A stretch of 64,000 bases of DNA from Peptostreptococcus faecalis. Lineage in GTDB: Bacteria > Bacillota > Clostridia > Peptostreptococcales > Peptostreptococcaceae. Location of the stretch: positions 248,001 to 312,000 of the forward strand of contig NZ_OERU01000001.1 of the NCBI RefSeq assembly GCF_900240845.1. The letters run 5' to 3'. Made by a program: the position numbers and the translations under genes. Below are positions 25,723 through 34,634 of this stretch, in pieces (the first letter of the stretch is position 1; every line of letters begins with the position of its first letter). The notes beneath the pieces are model-generated. The model saw only the letters and a program-made list of their open reading frames with translations, did not search any database and had not been told where the DNA came from.

Positions 25723-26775
25723 TTATTGTTCTTTATCTTCTTCGTTATTTTTAATATCTTCTTTTTCTTTTATTTCTTTAATTTCTGCTTTTATTTCTTC
25801 AGCTTCATCTTTTATTTCTTCAGCTTCATCTTTTATTTCTTCAACTTCCTCTTTTATCTCTGTTTCTATTTCTTCAGATATTTTATCTGCTTCGTCTTCT
25901 ATAGCTTGAGTAACTTCTATAGTATCTTCATCAACAACTATTTCTGTTACATCTTCTTTGTACGTTCTATATATCTGTTCATATTCACTATCAATAACTC
26001 CCATTTCACGAGCAAGTTCTTCTTTATCTTTTATTACTTCTAAGAAGAAGTTTGCTAATGTTATATTCATGTATGGAACAATCCACAATAATCCTATAAA
26101 TGCAGTTACTACTGATAATATAGTCCAACCTACAAAAGTTAAGTATATTTTGAATAGATCCAACTTATGACCTTTCATCAACTTAAATGAATAGCTTATT
26201 GAATCAATTGTACCTATATCATCGTGATCTCTTACAATTAAATATGTTGATGCAAAAAATAGAGTTTCTATAAATATACTAATGGCTGTAGTCAATATGA
26301 TTAATAATAGAATTACTATAACTAGTTGAAACCCTATATTTCCCATAATCTCATTGAACATCGCTCCTTCTGGGCTACTTACTCCAGCACTTATATTTGT
26401 AAAAGTCATAGAAAGAACAGCGAATATCGCTATAGTAAAGAATATTATATAAGGTATTGACTGTACTATAGTTCTTATTATACTTAAAAATATTCCTCTT
26501 AGATATACTCTAGAATTTGCTTTCATCTCTTCTAAGCTAAATTCTCCTCCATTTGCTATACGTAAGCTAACCTTCAGCACTCCTATGCTTAAAAGAAATG
26601 ATACTATAGATACTACAATTTGTGCTATCATTGAAGTTTCACCTAGTATCTTAGCTAGAATTCTACCCAAAATTACAACTATCAAGAATATGCAAAGTGT
26701 CAATAATGCCATCTTTCCCCATTTTCCAGAAAGTTGTTTTATACTTAGTTTTTTAATCTCTTTATTTGATAACAA
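25723..26775 (-). CDS. DUF975 family membrane protein with an acidic heptad-repeat tail
   Basis: 350 residues. About six membrane segments fill residues 20-245. The DUF975 signature is present as ISYSFKLMKGHKLDLFKIYLTFVGW near residues 193-217. The last 90 residues are acidic and coiled-coil-like, with the heptad EEIKDEA repeated (EVEEIKDEAEEIKDEAEEIK). This part is encoded by a 21-bp tandem repeat at about 25794-25850. The start is TTG 26775 with GGAGGAG 5 bases upstream. DUF975 has no assigned function; the cytoplasmic tail suggests protein interaction. Confidence 0.82.
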   Translation of the reverse strand: MLSNKEIKKLSIKQLSGKWGKMALLTLCIFLIVVILGRILAKILGETSMIAQIVVSIVSFLLSIGVLKVSLRIANGGEFSLEEMKANSRVYLRGIFLSIIRTIVQSIPYIIFFTIAIFAVLSMTFTNISAGVSSPEGAMFNEIMGNIGFQLVIVILLLIILTTAISIFIETLFFASTYLIVRDHDDIGTIDSISYSFKLMKGHKLDLFKIYLTFVGWTILSVVTAFIGLLWIVPYMNITLANFFLEVIKDKEELAREMGVIDSEYEQIYRTYKEDVTEIVVDEDTIEVTQAIEDEADKISEEIETEIKEEVEEIKDEAEEIKDEAEEIKAEIKEIKEKEDIKNNEEDKEQ

Positions 26776-26886
26776 AATAACTCCTCCTTAATGTATAAAA
26801 TATAATATTAAATTATATTTTTAAATGAATATCTTTTACCGATATTATAACACTATATATATTTTTTTAAAAGCATTTATTAAATT

Positions 26887-27708
26887 CTAATATTTTATAG
26901 CATATTTATCTTTTCTCATATGTTTTAATAAAGGTAGCTGATCTCTTATATCAGATTCTAGCTTTGAATCTATTTGTGCGTATATTATTTCTTCTGATTC
27001 TCTGGCTGATGATATTACTTTCCCCCAAGGATCTACAATTAATGAATTTGCATATGATACGTAGTTAGCTTTTTCATCTCTTGCAGGTGATGCTCCTATC
27101 ATATAGACCTGGTTATCTACTGCCCTCATTCTAACTGACATTTCCCAATGAGCAGGACCTGTAGTCATATTAAATGCAGCTGGCAGTACAATTAACTCTG
27201 CCCCTTCTAAAGCTAAAATTCTAAAGTATTCTGGAAATCTTACATCATAACATATAGCCATTCCTATCTTTCCTAATTTCGTATCTACAACGCTAAAATC
27301 ATTTCCAGGGGTCAAAACATCACTTTCTTTAAAATATTGCCCCCCTTCTATATCTATATCAAATAGATGCATCTTTCTGTGCTTTTTCAATAAATTTCCT
27401 TCATCATCAAAAAAATAAGATGTATTGTAAATCTTATCTCCTTCTTGCTCTGGAATTGAACCCGCCACTAAGTGAATTTTGCATTTTTTAGCCACATCAA
27501 TCATAGCTAGTGAAGTTTCTCCTGGATAAACTTCTGCATAAACGGGAAAACTTTTATTGTCATAAGGGCTATTGAATATTTCTGGCAATACAACCAACTC
27601 CGCACCGTTTTGTGCTGCTTCTTCTATCATTTTTATAGCTTTTTCTATATTCTTCTTTTTGTTATCACAAGTCTTAATCTGGCAAACTGCTACTTTAAAA
27701 TCTTTCAT
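26887..27708 (-). CDS. Carbon-nitrogen hydrolase, omega-amidase (NIT2)-like
   Basis: 273 residues of the nitrilase superfamily. The Glu-Lys-Cys triad is visible: LVVLPEIFNSPY (Glu43), KHRKMHLFDIDI (Lys near 112) and GMAICYDVRFPE (Cys near 153). HLFDIDI is characteristic of omega-amidases that hydrolyse alpha-ketoglutaramate or ketosuccinamate, though other amidases share it. AAGGAG precedes ATG. It stands alone next to purB, behind the purB terminator. Confidence 0.87.
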   Translation of the reverse strand: MKDFKVAVCQIKTCDNKKKNIEKAIKMIEEAAQNGAELVVLPEIFNSPYDNKSFPVYAEVYPGETSLAMIDVAKKCKIHLVAGSIPEQEGDKIYNTSYFFDDEGNLLKKHRKMHLFDIDIEGGQYFKESDVLTPGNDFSVVDTKLGKIGMAICYDVRFPEYFRILALEGAELIVLPAAFNMTTGPAHWEMSVRMRAVDNQVYMIGASPARDEKANYVSYANSLIVDPWGKVISSARESEEIIYAQIDSKLESDIRDQLPLLKHMRKDKYAIKY

Positions 27709-27738
27709 ATGATCAACTCCTTTTTATAATTTTACAAA

Positions 27739-27779
27739 AAAGGCATAATAATTTTATAAATTAAAATTATTATGCCTTT
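27739..27779 (-). terminator. 18-bp hairpin terminator after purB
   Basis: AAAGGCATAATAATTTTA (27739-27756) pairs exactly with 27762-27779. On the minus strand TTTTTTG follows. Confidence 0.85.
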
Positions 27780-27826
27780 GAATTAACAATATCTATCTAC
27801 TTACTAACAACATCTGGCATAAACGA

Positions 27827-29251
27827 TTAAACATTTATATCTGCTGTATCTATAGATTCTTCATTTTTCAATACTGGTCTTACTTCATTTTCTAAGAATT
27901 CATCAACCTGCATAGGAGCACAACCAACATATAGTTCTGGTTTTAAAACTTCTAGAATTTCTTCTTTACTAATTCCAAAGTCGCTATCTGCAGCTATTCT
28001 GTCTACTAGATCATTTTCTTTACCTTCAACTTTTACCACTCTTGCGGCTTCTAGTGAATGTACTCTGATCTTTTCATGAAGTTCTTGTCTATTTCCACCC
28101 TTTTTAACAGCATCCATCATTATGTTTTCAGTTGCCATAAAAGGAAGTTCTTTCATTAATCTTTGTTCAATAACTTTTGGATATACTACTAATCCATCAC
28201 TTACATTTGCACAAAGGTTCAATACCGCATCAGTTGCTAAAAATGCCTCTGGTACTGATATTCTCTTGTTTGCAGAATCATCTAAAGTTCTTTCAAACCA
28301 TTGTCCTGCAACTGTCATAGCAGGGTTTATCATATCTGCTATCACATATCTTGAAAGTGAAGCTATTCTTTCACTTCTCATTGGATTTCTTTTATATGCC
28401 ATTGCAGAAGATCCAATTTGATTTTTTTCAAATGGTTCCTCTACTTCTTTTAAATTTTGTAAAAGTCTTATATCATTTGAAAATTTTGTAGCAGACTGTG
28501 CAATACCTGCCAATATATTTATAACTTGGCTGTCTACTTTTCTAGAGTAAGTCTGACCAGTCACTGCAAATACATCATCGTATCCCATTTTCTTAGCTAC
28601 CATTTTATCAACTTGTTTTACTTTTTCATAATCTCCATCAAATAGCTCTAAGAAAGATGCCTGAGTTCCTGTAGTACCCTTAGCTCCTCTTAATCTCTTT
28701 CTCTTTAAAAAGTCTTCTATAGCTTCTAAATCTAGTAAAAAGTCTTGAATCCAAAGAGTTGCTCTTTTTCCTACAGTAGTAGGCTGTGCAGGCTGAAAAT
28801 GTGTAAATCCTAAAGTAGGTAAATTTTTATACTCATCTGCAAATTTAGATAAAGTGGCAATTACTTTTACTAATCTTTTTTTGATTAACTCAAGAGCATC
28901 ATACATTATTATTAAATCTGTATTATCCCCTACAAAACAAGATGTAGCACCTAAATGTATTATTCCTGCTGCCTTTGTAGCTTGAGTACCATAAGCGTAA
29001 ACATGACTCATAACATCGTGTCTAACTATTTTTTCTCTTTCTACTGCAACATCATAATTTATATCATCTTTGTATTTTATTAATTCATCAATTTGTTCTT
29101 GTGATATATCAAGCCCTAACTCCATTTCAGTTTCTGCCAAAGCTATCCATAATTTTCTCCATGTTCTAAACTTTACGTCTGGAGAAAACAACTCCTGCAT
29201 CTGATCACTTGCATATCTTGAACTTAATGGTGATTCATATCTATTTTTCAT
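27827..29251 (-). CDS. purB: Adenylosuccinate lyase
   Basis: 474 residues of the fumarase/aspartase superfamily. It cleaves SAICAR and adenylosuccinate in purine synthesis. Motifs: YESPLSSRYAS at the start, TSCFVGDNTDL, and the signature GSSAMAYKRNPMRSE. It resembles the long eukaryotic-like PurB type found in clostridia. ATG 29251 is chosen: AGGAGG lies 6 bases upstream. It follows purA by 33 bases, so the two consecutive steps to AMP form one operon. Confidence 0.95.
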   Translation of the reverse strand: MKNRYESPLSSRYASDQMQELFSPDVKFRTWRKLWIALAETEMELGLDISQEQIDELIKYKDDINYDVAVEREKIVRHDVMSHVYAYGTQATKAAGIIHLGATSCFVGDNTDLIIMYDALELIKKRLVKVIATLSKFADEYKNLPTLGFTHFQPAQPTTVGKRATLWIQDFLLDLEAIEDFLKRKRLRGAKGTTGTQASFLELFDGDYEKVKQVDKMVAKKMGYDDVFAVTGQTYSRKVDSQVINILAGIAQSATKFSNDIRLLQNLKEVEEPFEKNQIGSSAMAYKRNPMRSERIASLSRYVIADMINPAMTVAGQWFERTLDDSANKRISVPEAFLATDAVLNLCANVSDGLVVYPKVIEQRLMKELPFMATENIMMDAVKKGGNRQELHEKIRVHSLEAARVVKVEGKENDLVDRIAADSDFGISKEEILEVLKPELYVGCAPMQVDEFLENEVRPVLKNEESIDTADINV

Positions 29252-29284
29252 CAACTTCCTCCTAAAATCAACTATATTTTCATA

Positions 29285-30562
29285 TTACTTCATTACTATA
29301 TATTGTTCTCTTTCTGGACCTACAGAAACGTATTTTATTTTACAATCAACAGCTTCTTCTAGGTATTTAATATAATCAATTGCTTCCTGAGGTAATTCTT
29401 CAACTTTTCTGCAACCAGAAATATCTTTCATCCATCCCTTTTTATATTCATAAACAGGTTTAGCCTTGAAAAGTTTTTCTCCTATTGGGAAGTCCTTTAG
29501 AAGTTCTCCTTCAAATGTATATCCTACACATACCGGAATTTCTTCTAAGTATGACAGTACATCTAGCTTTGTAAGTGCTATCTCATCCGCTGCTTGAGCC
29601 ATTACACCGTATCTAGATGCTAAGACATCAAATCCACCTACTCTTCTTGGTCTACCTGTAGCAGCTCCATATTCATTACCTGCTTTACGTAGTTCTTCAG
29701 CTTTTTCTCCAAACATTTCCGCTGTAAAAGGACCTTCTCCTACACAAGTAGAATATGCCTTCATTATTCCAATAGAGTTAGTAACCTTTAAATTAGGTAC
29801 ACCTGCTCCTATTGGTGCGTATGCAGAAATTGTTGAAGATGAAGATGTGAAAGGATATATACCATAATCAATATCTCTAAGAGCACCTAATTGTGCTTCA
29901 AACATTATCTTCTTACCATTTTTATGAGCATCATTCAAATATACGCCTGTATCACAAACGAAATCTTTTGCTATTGATCCATATTCTTTTAGATATGCCC
30001 ACATTTCATCAAAGTCTACAGGACTATCCCCATAACCTTTTTCTATAGTTAAGTTCTTCCACTCAATTATTCCTTTTAATCTATTTTTAAGATCTTCTTC
30101 AGAATCAAGAAGTTCTCCCATTCTTAATCCTTTTTTCATATATTTATCGCCATATACTGGCCCAATTCCTCTTTTAGTAGAACCGTATTTAGCATCTGCA
30201 AGTCTTTCTTCCTCTAGACAGTCCTGTCTAACATGATAAGGCATCACTATTATTGCTCTATCACTTATTTTTAGGTTATTAGGAGTGATTTCAATTCCCG
30301 CAGCCTTTAATTTATTCATTTCTTCAGCTAAGTGCTTGATATCTACAACTACACCGTTTCCTATTACATTGACAACATCTGAACGTAAAATTCCAGATGG
30401 TAAAAGGTTTAATATAAATTCACCTCTTTCATTGACTACAGTATGTCCTGCATTATTTCCACCTTGGAATCTAATAACAATATCGTAATCTTCTGACAGT
30501 AGGTCTACCATCCTACCTTTTCCTTCATCTCCCCAGTTTATTCCAGTAATCGCTGTTAACAT
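29285..30562 (-). CDS. purA: Adenylosuccinate synthetase
   Basis: 425 residues. GTP-dependent joining of IMP and aspartate. GINWGDEGKGRMVD (residues 7-20) is the phosphate loop, followed by GGNNAGHTVV, and the IMP-binding TGRPRRVGGFD. The family length is about 430. AAAGGA precedes the ATG. The leader (30563-30690) is structured and contains a T9 tract on the coding strand, so attenuation is possible. Confidence 0.96.
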   Translation of the reverse strand: MLTAITGINWGDEGKGRMVDLLSEDYDIVIRFQGGNNAGHTVVNERGEFILNLLPSGILRSDVVNVIGNGVVVDIKHLAEEMNKLKAAGIEITPNNLKISDRAIIVMPYHVRQDCLEEERLADAKYGSTKRGIGPVYGDKYMKKGLRMGELLDSEEDLKNRLKGIIEWKNLTIEKGYGDSPVDFDEMWAYLKEYGSIAKDFVCDTGVYLNDAHKNGKKIMFEAQLGALRDIDYGIYPFTSSSSTISAYAPIGAGVPNLKVTNSIGIMKAYSTCVGEGPFTAEMFGEKAEELRKAGNEYGAATGRPRRVGGFDVLASRYGVMAQAADEIALTKLDVLSYLEEIPVCVGYTFEGELLKDFPIGEKLFKAKPVYEYKKGWMKDISGCRKVEELPQEAIDYIKYLEEAVDCKIKYVSVGPEREQYIVMK

Positions 30563-30609
30563 AAAACTGTTCCTTTCTCAACCTAAATATAATTAATTAA
30601 TCATTATCC

Positions 30610-30710
30610 AAAAAAAAATAGCGCTCAATATGGATATGAAATTTTATATCGCAACAAACAAAATTTCCCATAAGAACACTGCTTATTACCTATAGATTAT
30701 AACATATAAA
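30610..30710 (-). promoter_or_regulatory. purA promoter and structured leader with a T9 tract
   Basis: On the minus strand TATAAT (about 30702-30697) has a weak TGGACT 17 bases upstream. The leader can fold TATGG...CCATA closing GAAATTTT/AAAATTTC, then AGCGCTA and nine T (30618-30610). An alternative CGATAT/ATATTG pairing overlaps. It lacks the purine-riboswitch core. The rest of 30720-30893 is AT-rich and contains the plus-strand promoter of the next gene. Confidence 0.4.
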
Positions 30711-30816
30711 AAATCAAAAGTCCATGAAAATGTATTTAACAAAAACATATTTTTTTAAAAATTTTATAAAAAACATTCGTATTTTTGCTAGTGCATGTCT
30801 TAATGAAATAAAAATC

Positions 30817-30845
30817 TTCAATAATTTTACCTTTTATTGTATAAT
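30817..30845 (+). promoter_or_regulatory. Promoter of the PepSY lipoprotein-mntP pair
   Basis: TATAAT at 30840-30845 is perfect. The -35 TTCAAT at 30817-30822 is weak, with a 17-base spacer. Confidence 0.5.
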
Positions 30846-30893
30846 AGTAATATTGACCAAACCGATATAAAATATTAATGGGGGTAAATTAAA

Positions 30894-31625
30894 ATGATAT
30901 CTAGTAATAACTTTAAAAAATTCATTAAAAATGGAACAGTTCTTTCTATATGTTTAATATTAGGACTTTCTTCAGTAGGATGTAGCAATAGTTCATCTTC
31001 TAAAAATGCATCTAATAAGGAATCTATCGAGAGTGTTTCTGATATAAGAAATATGAAATTTGTCACACAACAGCAGGCTATTCTAAGGCTTACTACATCT
31101 GAAAAAGCAAGTAGTGTTTACTCAATTACACTATCAGAAGTGGAAAGCAAATACATCTATTCAATAGACGGATTGACTAAAAAAGGTGAAAAAATTTTAA
31201 TGACCGTAGACGCTAAATCAGGTGATGTTATAAAAAAAGAAATTAAAGGTGCAGCAAGCGCTGAAGAGAAAAAGAACTTTATAGACTTTGTTCCTGTTTT
31301 AGATGTAGACAAAGCCGGCTCTAAAGCAATTTCTCTTTCAAAAGAAGACTATAATCATATATTATCTTATACTCTATATGCGAATAATGGTAAAAATATT
31401 TATAAATTCACTCTAGGAAACCCAGAAAATTCTTCTTCAAAAACGGAAGATATCTACATTGATGCTGTCACTGGAAACCAAACTGATAAATCAGCAGGAA
31501 GTGATTCGACTTCAAGCAATAAAGCATCTGGTGATGCTACATCAAATAGCACGACATCAAATAGCGAATCTTCAAATGGTTCGACTTCAGGCAACTCAGC
31601 CTCTGAAAATATTAGCTCAAATTAA
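30894..31625 (+). CDS. PepSY-domain-like lipoprotein
   Basis: 243 residues. A signal peptide ends in the lipobox LSSVGC (Cys near 30), so the protein is anchored outside the membrane. Two PepSY-like repeats follow: the first has the strand pattern YIYSIDGL...ILMTVDAKSGDVIKKE, the second IYKFTLGNPEN...DIYIDAVTGN. The last 45 residues are almost only Ser, Asn, Gly, Thr and Ala, a cell-wall-spanning type of tail. GGGGG precedes ATG. mntP follows by 12 bases. PepSY proteins are thought to inhibit peptidases; no function can be proven here. Confidence 0.75.
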   Translation: MISSNNFKKFIKNGTVLSICLILGLSSVGCSNSSSSKNASNKESIESVSDIRNMKFVTQQQAILRLTTSEKASSVYSITLSEVESKYIYSIDGLTKKGEKILMTVDAKSGDVIKKEIKGAASAEEKKNFIDFVPVLDVDKAGSKAISLSKEDYNHILSYTLYANNGKNIYKFTLGNPENSSSKTEDIYIDAVTGNQTDKSAGSDSTSSNKASGDATSNSTTSNSESSNGSTSGNSASENISSN

Positions 31626-31637
31626 GGGGATGATTTT

Positions 31638-32249
31638 ATGAGCTTAATTGCTGTAATTGGAGCTTCTATTGGCTTGGGAGTAGCCGAGTTAATTAGTATA
31701 AGCGTGGCTCTTAGTATGGATGCATTTGCTGTTTCCATATCTAAGGGGCTCTGTCAAAAAAAGATGAACTGGAAAAACGCAGCTATAGTAGGTCTATACT
31801 TCGGATTTTTCCAAGCTATTTTCCCCCTTTTAGGTTATTATTTAGGATCTACTTTTTCTTCATTTGTAAATGCTTACAGTTCTTGGATAGCATTTGCTAT
31901 TTTATTTATTATTGCTCTAAATATGATAATAGGGTCTGTAAAAAATAAAAACGATGAAGATAATCTCTGTTCGGACAGCGGAGAAATGTCCTTACACTTT
32001 AAGGAAATGATTTTTTTATCTATAGCGACAAGTATCGATGCATTTGCAGTAGGAGTATCCTTCGCATTTTTAAATGCAAATATGGCTGTAGCTTCTATAT
32101 CTATTGGAATAACTGCATTTACTCTATCTACGATAGGAGTTTATATTGGTTTTAAATTTGGTTCTAAATTCAAATCAAAATCAGAGATTTTAGGTGGATT
32201 AATTCTTATCATAATAGCATTTAGATATCTTATTGACGCTATAAATTAG
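31638..32249 (+). CDS. mntP: MntP-type manganese efflux pump
   Basis: 203 residues, six membrane segments. The duplicated motif of the family is clear: ALSMDAFAVSISKG near residue 25 and ATSIDAFAVGVSFA near 130, with the metal-binding aspartates. Homologs export Mn2+; the related YtaF group is sporulation-linked, and this sequence could be either, though the two motifs favour MntP. No yybP-ykoY riboswitch is seen upstream; it follows the lipoprotein gene by 12 bases. Confidence 0.85.
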   Translation: MSLIAVIGASIGLGVAELISISVALSMDAFAVSISKGLCQKKMNWKNAAIVGLYFGFFQAIFPLLGYYLGSTFSSFVNAYSSWIAFAILFIIALNMIIGSVKNKNDEDNLCSDSGEMSLHFKEMIFLSIATSIDAFAVGVSFAFLNANMAVASISIGITAFTLSTIGVYIGFKFGSKFKSKSEILGGLILIIIAFRYLIDAIN

Positions 32250-32266
32250 TTTTTTTTAAAAAAAAT

Positions 32267-32303
32267 AAAAGGGTATTCGAACAATAAATTCGAGTACCCT
32301 TTT
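32267..32303. terminator. Bidirectional terminator between mntP and trxB
   Basis: AAAAGGGTATTCGA (32267-32280) pairs with 32290-32303 with one G-U. T-runs lie on both sides. Confidence 0.85.
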
Positions 32304-32314
32304 TAATATTTATT

Positions 32315-33241
32315 TTACTTATTTTCTAATATATATTTTTCTGCTGCATGAACTGCTATTGCACCATCTGCCGCTGCTGTTATTATTTGTCTAAGAGACT
32401 TAACTCTAATATCACCGATAGCAAAAATTCCTGGTACACTTGTTTCACAATCTTCATTTGTTATTATATAACCCTTTTCATTTTGATCTACCAAACCTTT
32501 TACTAGGTCAGAAGTTGGTATTCCACCAATCGCTACAAATAGTGCATCTACATCTATTTTTCTTTCAAATCCATCTGTTTTATCAACTGTAACAATTGCA
32601 GATACTTTATCATCTCCTTGGATTTCTTTAACAGTACTATTCCAAACTATTTCTACTCCACTTTCAAATAGTCTAGTCTGTAATATCTTACTTGCTCTAA
32701 GTTCATCTCTTCTGTGAATTAAATATACCTTTGATGCAATTCTAGAAAGATATAATGCATCTTCTACAGCAGTGTCTCCACCACCATTTACAGCTACGAC
32801 CTTTCCTTTATAAAAACCGCCATCACATACTGCACAATATCCTACACCTCTACCAGTAAGTTCTTCTTCTCTATCCAAACCTATTTTTCTAGAAGTAGCA
32901 CCCATTGCAAGTATAACAGTTCTAGTCAATATTTCTTCTTCGCCACAAATCAGTTTTTTGATGCCATCTTCCATTACTTCTATAGAATCAACACCCTTAT
33001 ATTCTACTTTGGCTCCGTATTTCTTAGCGTGCTCTAACATATCATTTGCTAGTTTTATTCCATTTGTTTCATGTATAGCTGGATAGTTTTCAATTTCGTT
33101 TGTATATACTATCTGACCACCATGAAAGTTCTTTTCTAAAAGAAGAGTATTCAATTCCGCTCTTCCTCCATATACTGCTGCAGTCATTCCTCCAGGACCT
33201 GCTCCGATTATAACAATATCATAAATTTCTTTTTCACTCAT
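32315..33241 (-). CDS. trxB: Thioredoxin-disulfide reductase
   Basis: 308 residues, FAD and NAD(P)H flavoprotein. FAD motif IIGAGPGGMTAAVYGGRA (residues 10-27), redox-active CAVCDG, NADPH fold VNGGGDTAVEDA and C-terminal FAIGDIRVKSLRQIITAAADGA. HRRDELRAS contains the HRRxxxR arginines typical of NADPH use. ATG 33241 has GGGAGG 8 bases upstream; the longer frame to 33307 runs into zwf. Last gene of gnd-zwf-trxB. Confidence 0.95.
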   Translation of the reverse strand: MSEKEIYDIVIIGAGPGGMTAAVYGGRAELNTLLLEKNFHGGQIVYTNEIENYPAIHETNGIKLANDMLEHAKKYGAKVEYKGVDSIEVMEDGIKKLICGEEEILTRTVILAMGATSRKIGLDREEELTGRGVGYCAVCDGGFYKGKVVAVNGGGDTAVEDALYLSRIASKVYLIHRRDELRASKILQTRLFESGVEIVWNSTVKEIQGDDKVSAIVTVDKTDGFERKIDVDALFVAIGGIPTSDLVKGLVDQNEKGYIITNEDCETSVPGIFAIGDIRVKSLRQIITAAADGAIAVHAAEKYILENK

Positions 33242-33269
33242 GTTTTTTCCTCCCTCATCAGAACAAATA

Positions 33270-34634
33270 TTAATTATTTTCAATAGGTCCCTTAGAACCC
33301 GGTTCATAAAAATATAATTTATTTGAATACTTTTTATACGAATCGATTAAGTCATTTATATAGTGCCAACTCAATTCAATTTGTTTCCATTGTGAAAATA
33401 AGCTCCTATCAGATTCCATACACGATTTAATCAATCTTTCATATGCCTCTGGAGTATTTTCTCTATTGTCCAGTATACAACTTTGACAAAAATCCATGTT
33501 TACTTCTTCAATAACATTACTTGTTCCTGGTTTTTTAATATTGAAATTCAACTTAACACCTTCGTCAGGTTGTATTTTTATGATTAAATTATTTCTGTGT
33601 GCATTCTCTGATGTTGATTTAAAGCTTACTATTACTTCGCTTTCTCTTTGGCTCAACATTTTTCCAGTTCTTAGATAAAATGGAACACCCTTCCATCTAT
33701 CATTTTCTATTTCTACCTTCAATTGTGCATACGTCTCTGTAGTAGAGTCCTTAGACACTCTCTCTTCATCTCTATACCCATTATACTGTGCTAACATTAA
33801 AATTTCATCAATTTTTTTAGAATTAATTTTTTTCAGTTTTTTGAATACTTTTTGCTGTGCAGACTTTATTGCCTCACTTGAAGAATCTTCAGGCTCTTCC
33901 ATTGCAACGATAGACATAATTTGAAATAAATGGTTTTGTATCATATCTGCAAGAGCACCACTTTTGTCATAGTAGCCGCCTCTGTTTTCTACACCAAGTG
34001 TTTCATACGCATTTATTTCTACTTTTTCTATAAAATCTTTATTCCAAACTCCCTTGAAAATAGAGTTTTCAAATCTCAAGGTCATTATATTTATAATCAT
34101 TTCTTTACCAAGATAATGATCTATATGATATATATTATCCTTTTTAAAATATTTCTTTAAATCCATATATATCTCTCTCGCAGAATCTAGAGTTTCTCCA
34201 AAGGGTTTTTCAATTATAACTTTTGCACTTTTTCTATTTATATTAGTCTTTTTTAGACCTTTTGTAATTGGAGAGAATAACTCTGGAGATACTGCATAGT
34301 AATAAATTACGCCTCCATCTAGCTCTAGGGAATCCATATATGTAGACAATTCTATGTATTCATCTGAATTTTTCATATCCATTTTATAGTATGAAATTCT
34401 TTTTTGAAAATCAGAAAAATCATCTTCAGTATATTTTAACCTAGAATTTTCTTTTGTCCAATTTTTTACTATTTCAATATATTCGCTATTTGAATATTCT
34501 CTTCTTCCAATACCAATAATTTTATAGTTGCTAGGAAGTTCACCTAGGCAATGTAAATTATATAAAGCAGGAAACAATTTTCTATACGCTAGATCACCAG
34601 TTCCCCCAAATATAAGCATTCCCTTATTATTCAT
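33270..34634 (-). CDS. zwf: Glucose-6-phosphate 1-dehydrogenase
   Basis: 454 residues. Oxidises glucose 6-phosphate, producing NADPH. Coenzyme fold GGTGDLAYRKLFPALY near the N terminus, active-site RIDHYLGKE-type sequence (HIDHYLGKEMI), and EKPFGETLDSARE. It is shorter than the approximately 490-residue norm. ATG 34634 (after ACAGGA) overlaps the gnd stop as ATGAATAA, giving translational coupling; ATG 34652 is also in frame. It is second in gnd-zwf-trxB. Confidence 0.94.
   Translation of the reverse strand: MNNKGMLIFGGTGDLAYRKLFPALYNLHCLGELPSNYKIIGIGRREYSNSEYIEIVKNWTKENSRLKYTEDDFSDFQKRISYYKMDMKNSDEYIELSTYMDSLELDGGVIYYYAVSPELFSPITKGLKKTNINRKSAKVIIEKPFGETLDSAREIYMDLKKYFKKDNIYHIDHYLGKEMIINIMTLRFENSIFKGVWNKDFIEKVEINAYETLGVENRGGYYDKSGALADMIQNHLFQIMSIVAMEEPEDSSSEAIKSAQQKVFKKLKKINSKKIDEILMLAQYNGYRDEERVSKDSTTETYAQLKVEIENDRWKGVPFYLRTGKMLSQRESEVIVSFKSTSENAHRNNLIIKIQPDEGVKLNFNIKKPGTSNVIEEVNMDFCQSCILDNRENTPEAYERLIKSCMESDRSLFSQWKQIELSWHYINDLIDSYKKYSNKLYFYEPGSKGPIENN

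Noticed and set aside
30563-30700. Purine riboswitch upstream of purA
   Set aside because: The leader lacks the TATA...GGG / loop-loop core conserved in guanine and adenine aptamers.
31600-31640. yybP-ykoY manganese riboswitch before mntP
   Set aside because: Only 12 bases separate mntP from the preceding gene and no aptamer motif is seen further upstream.
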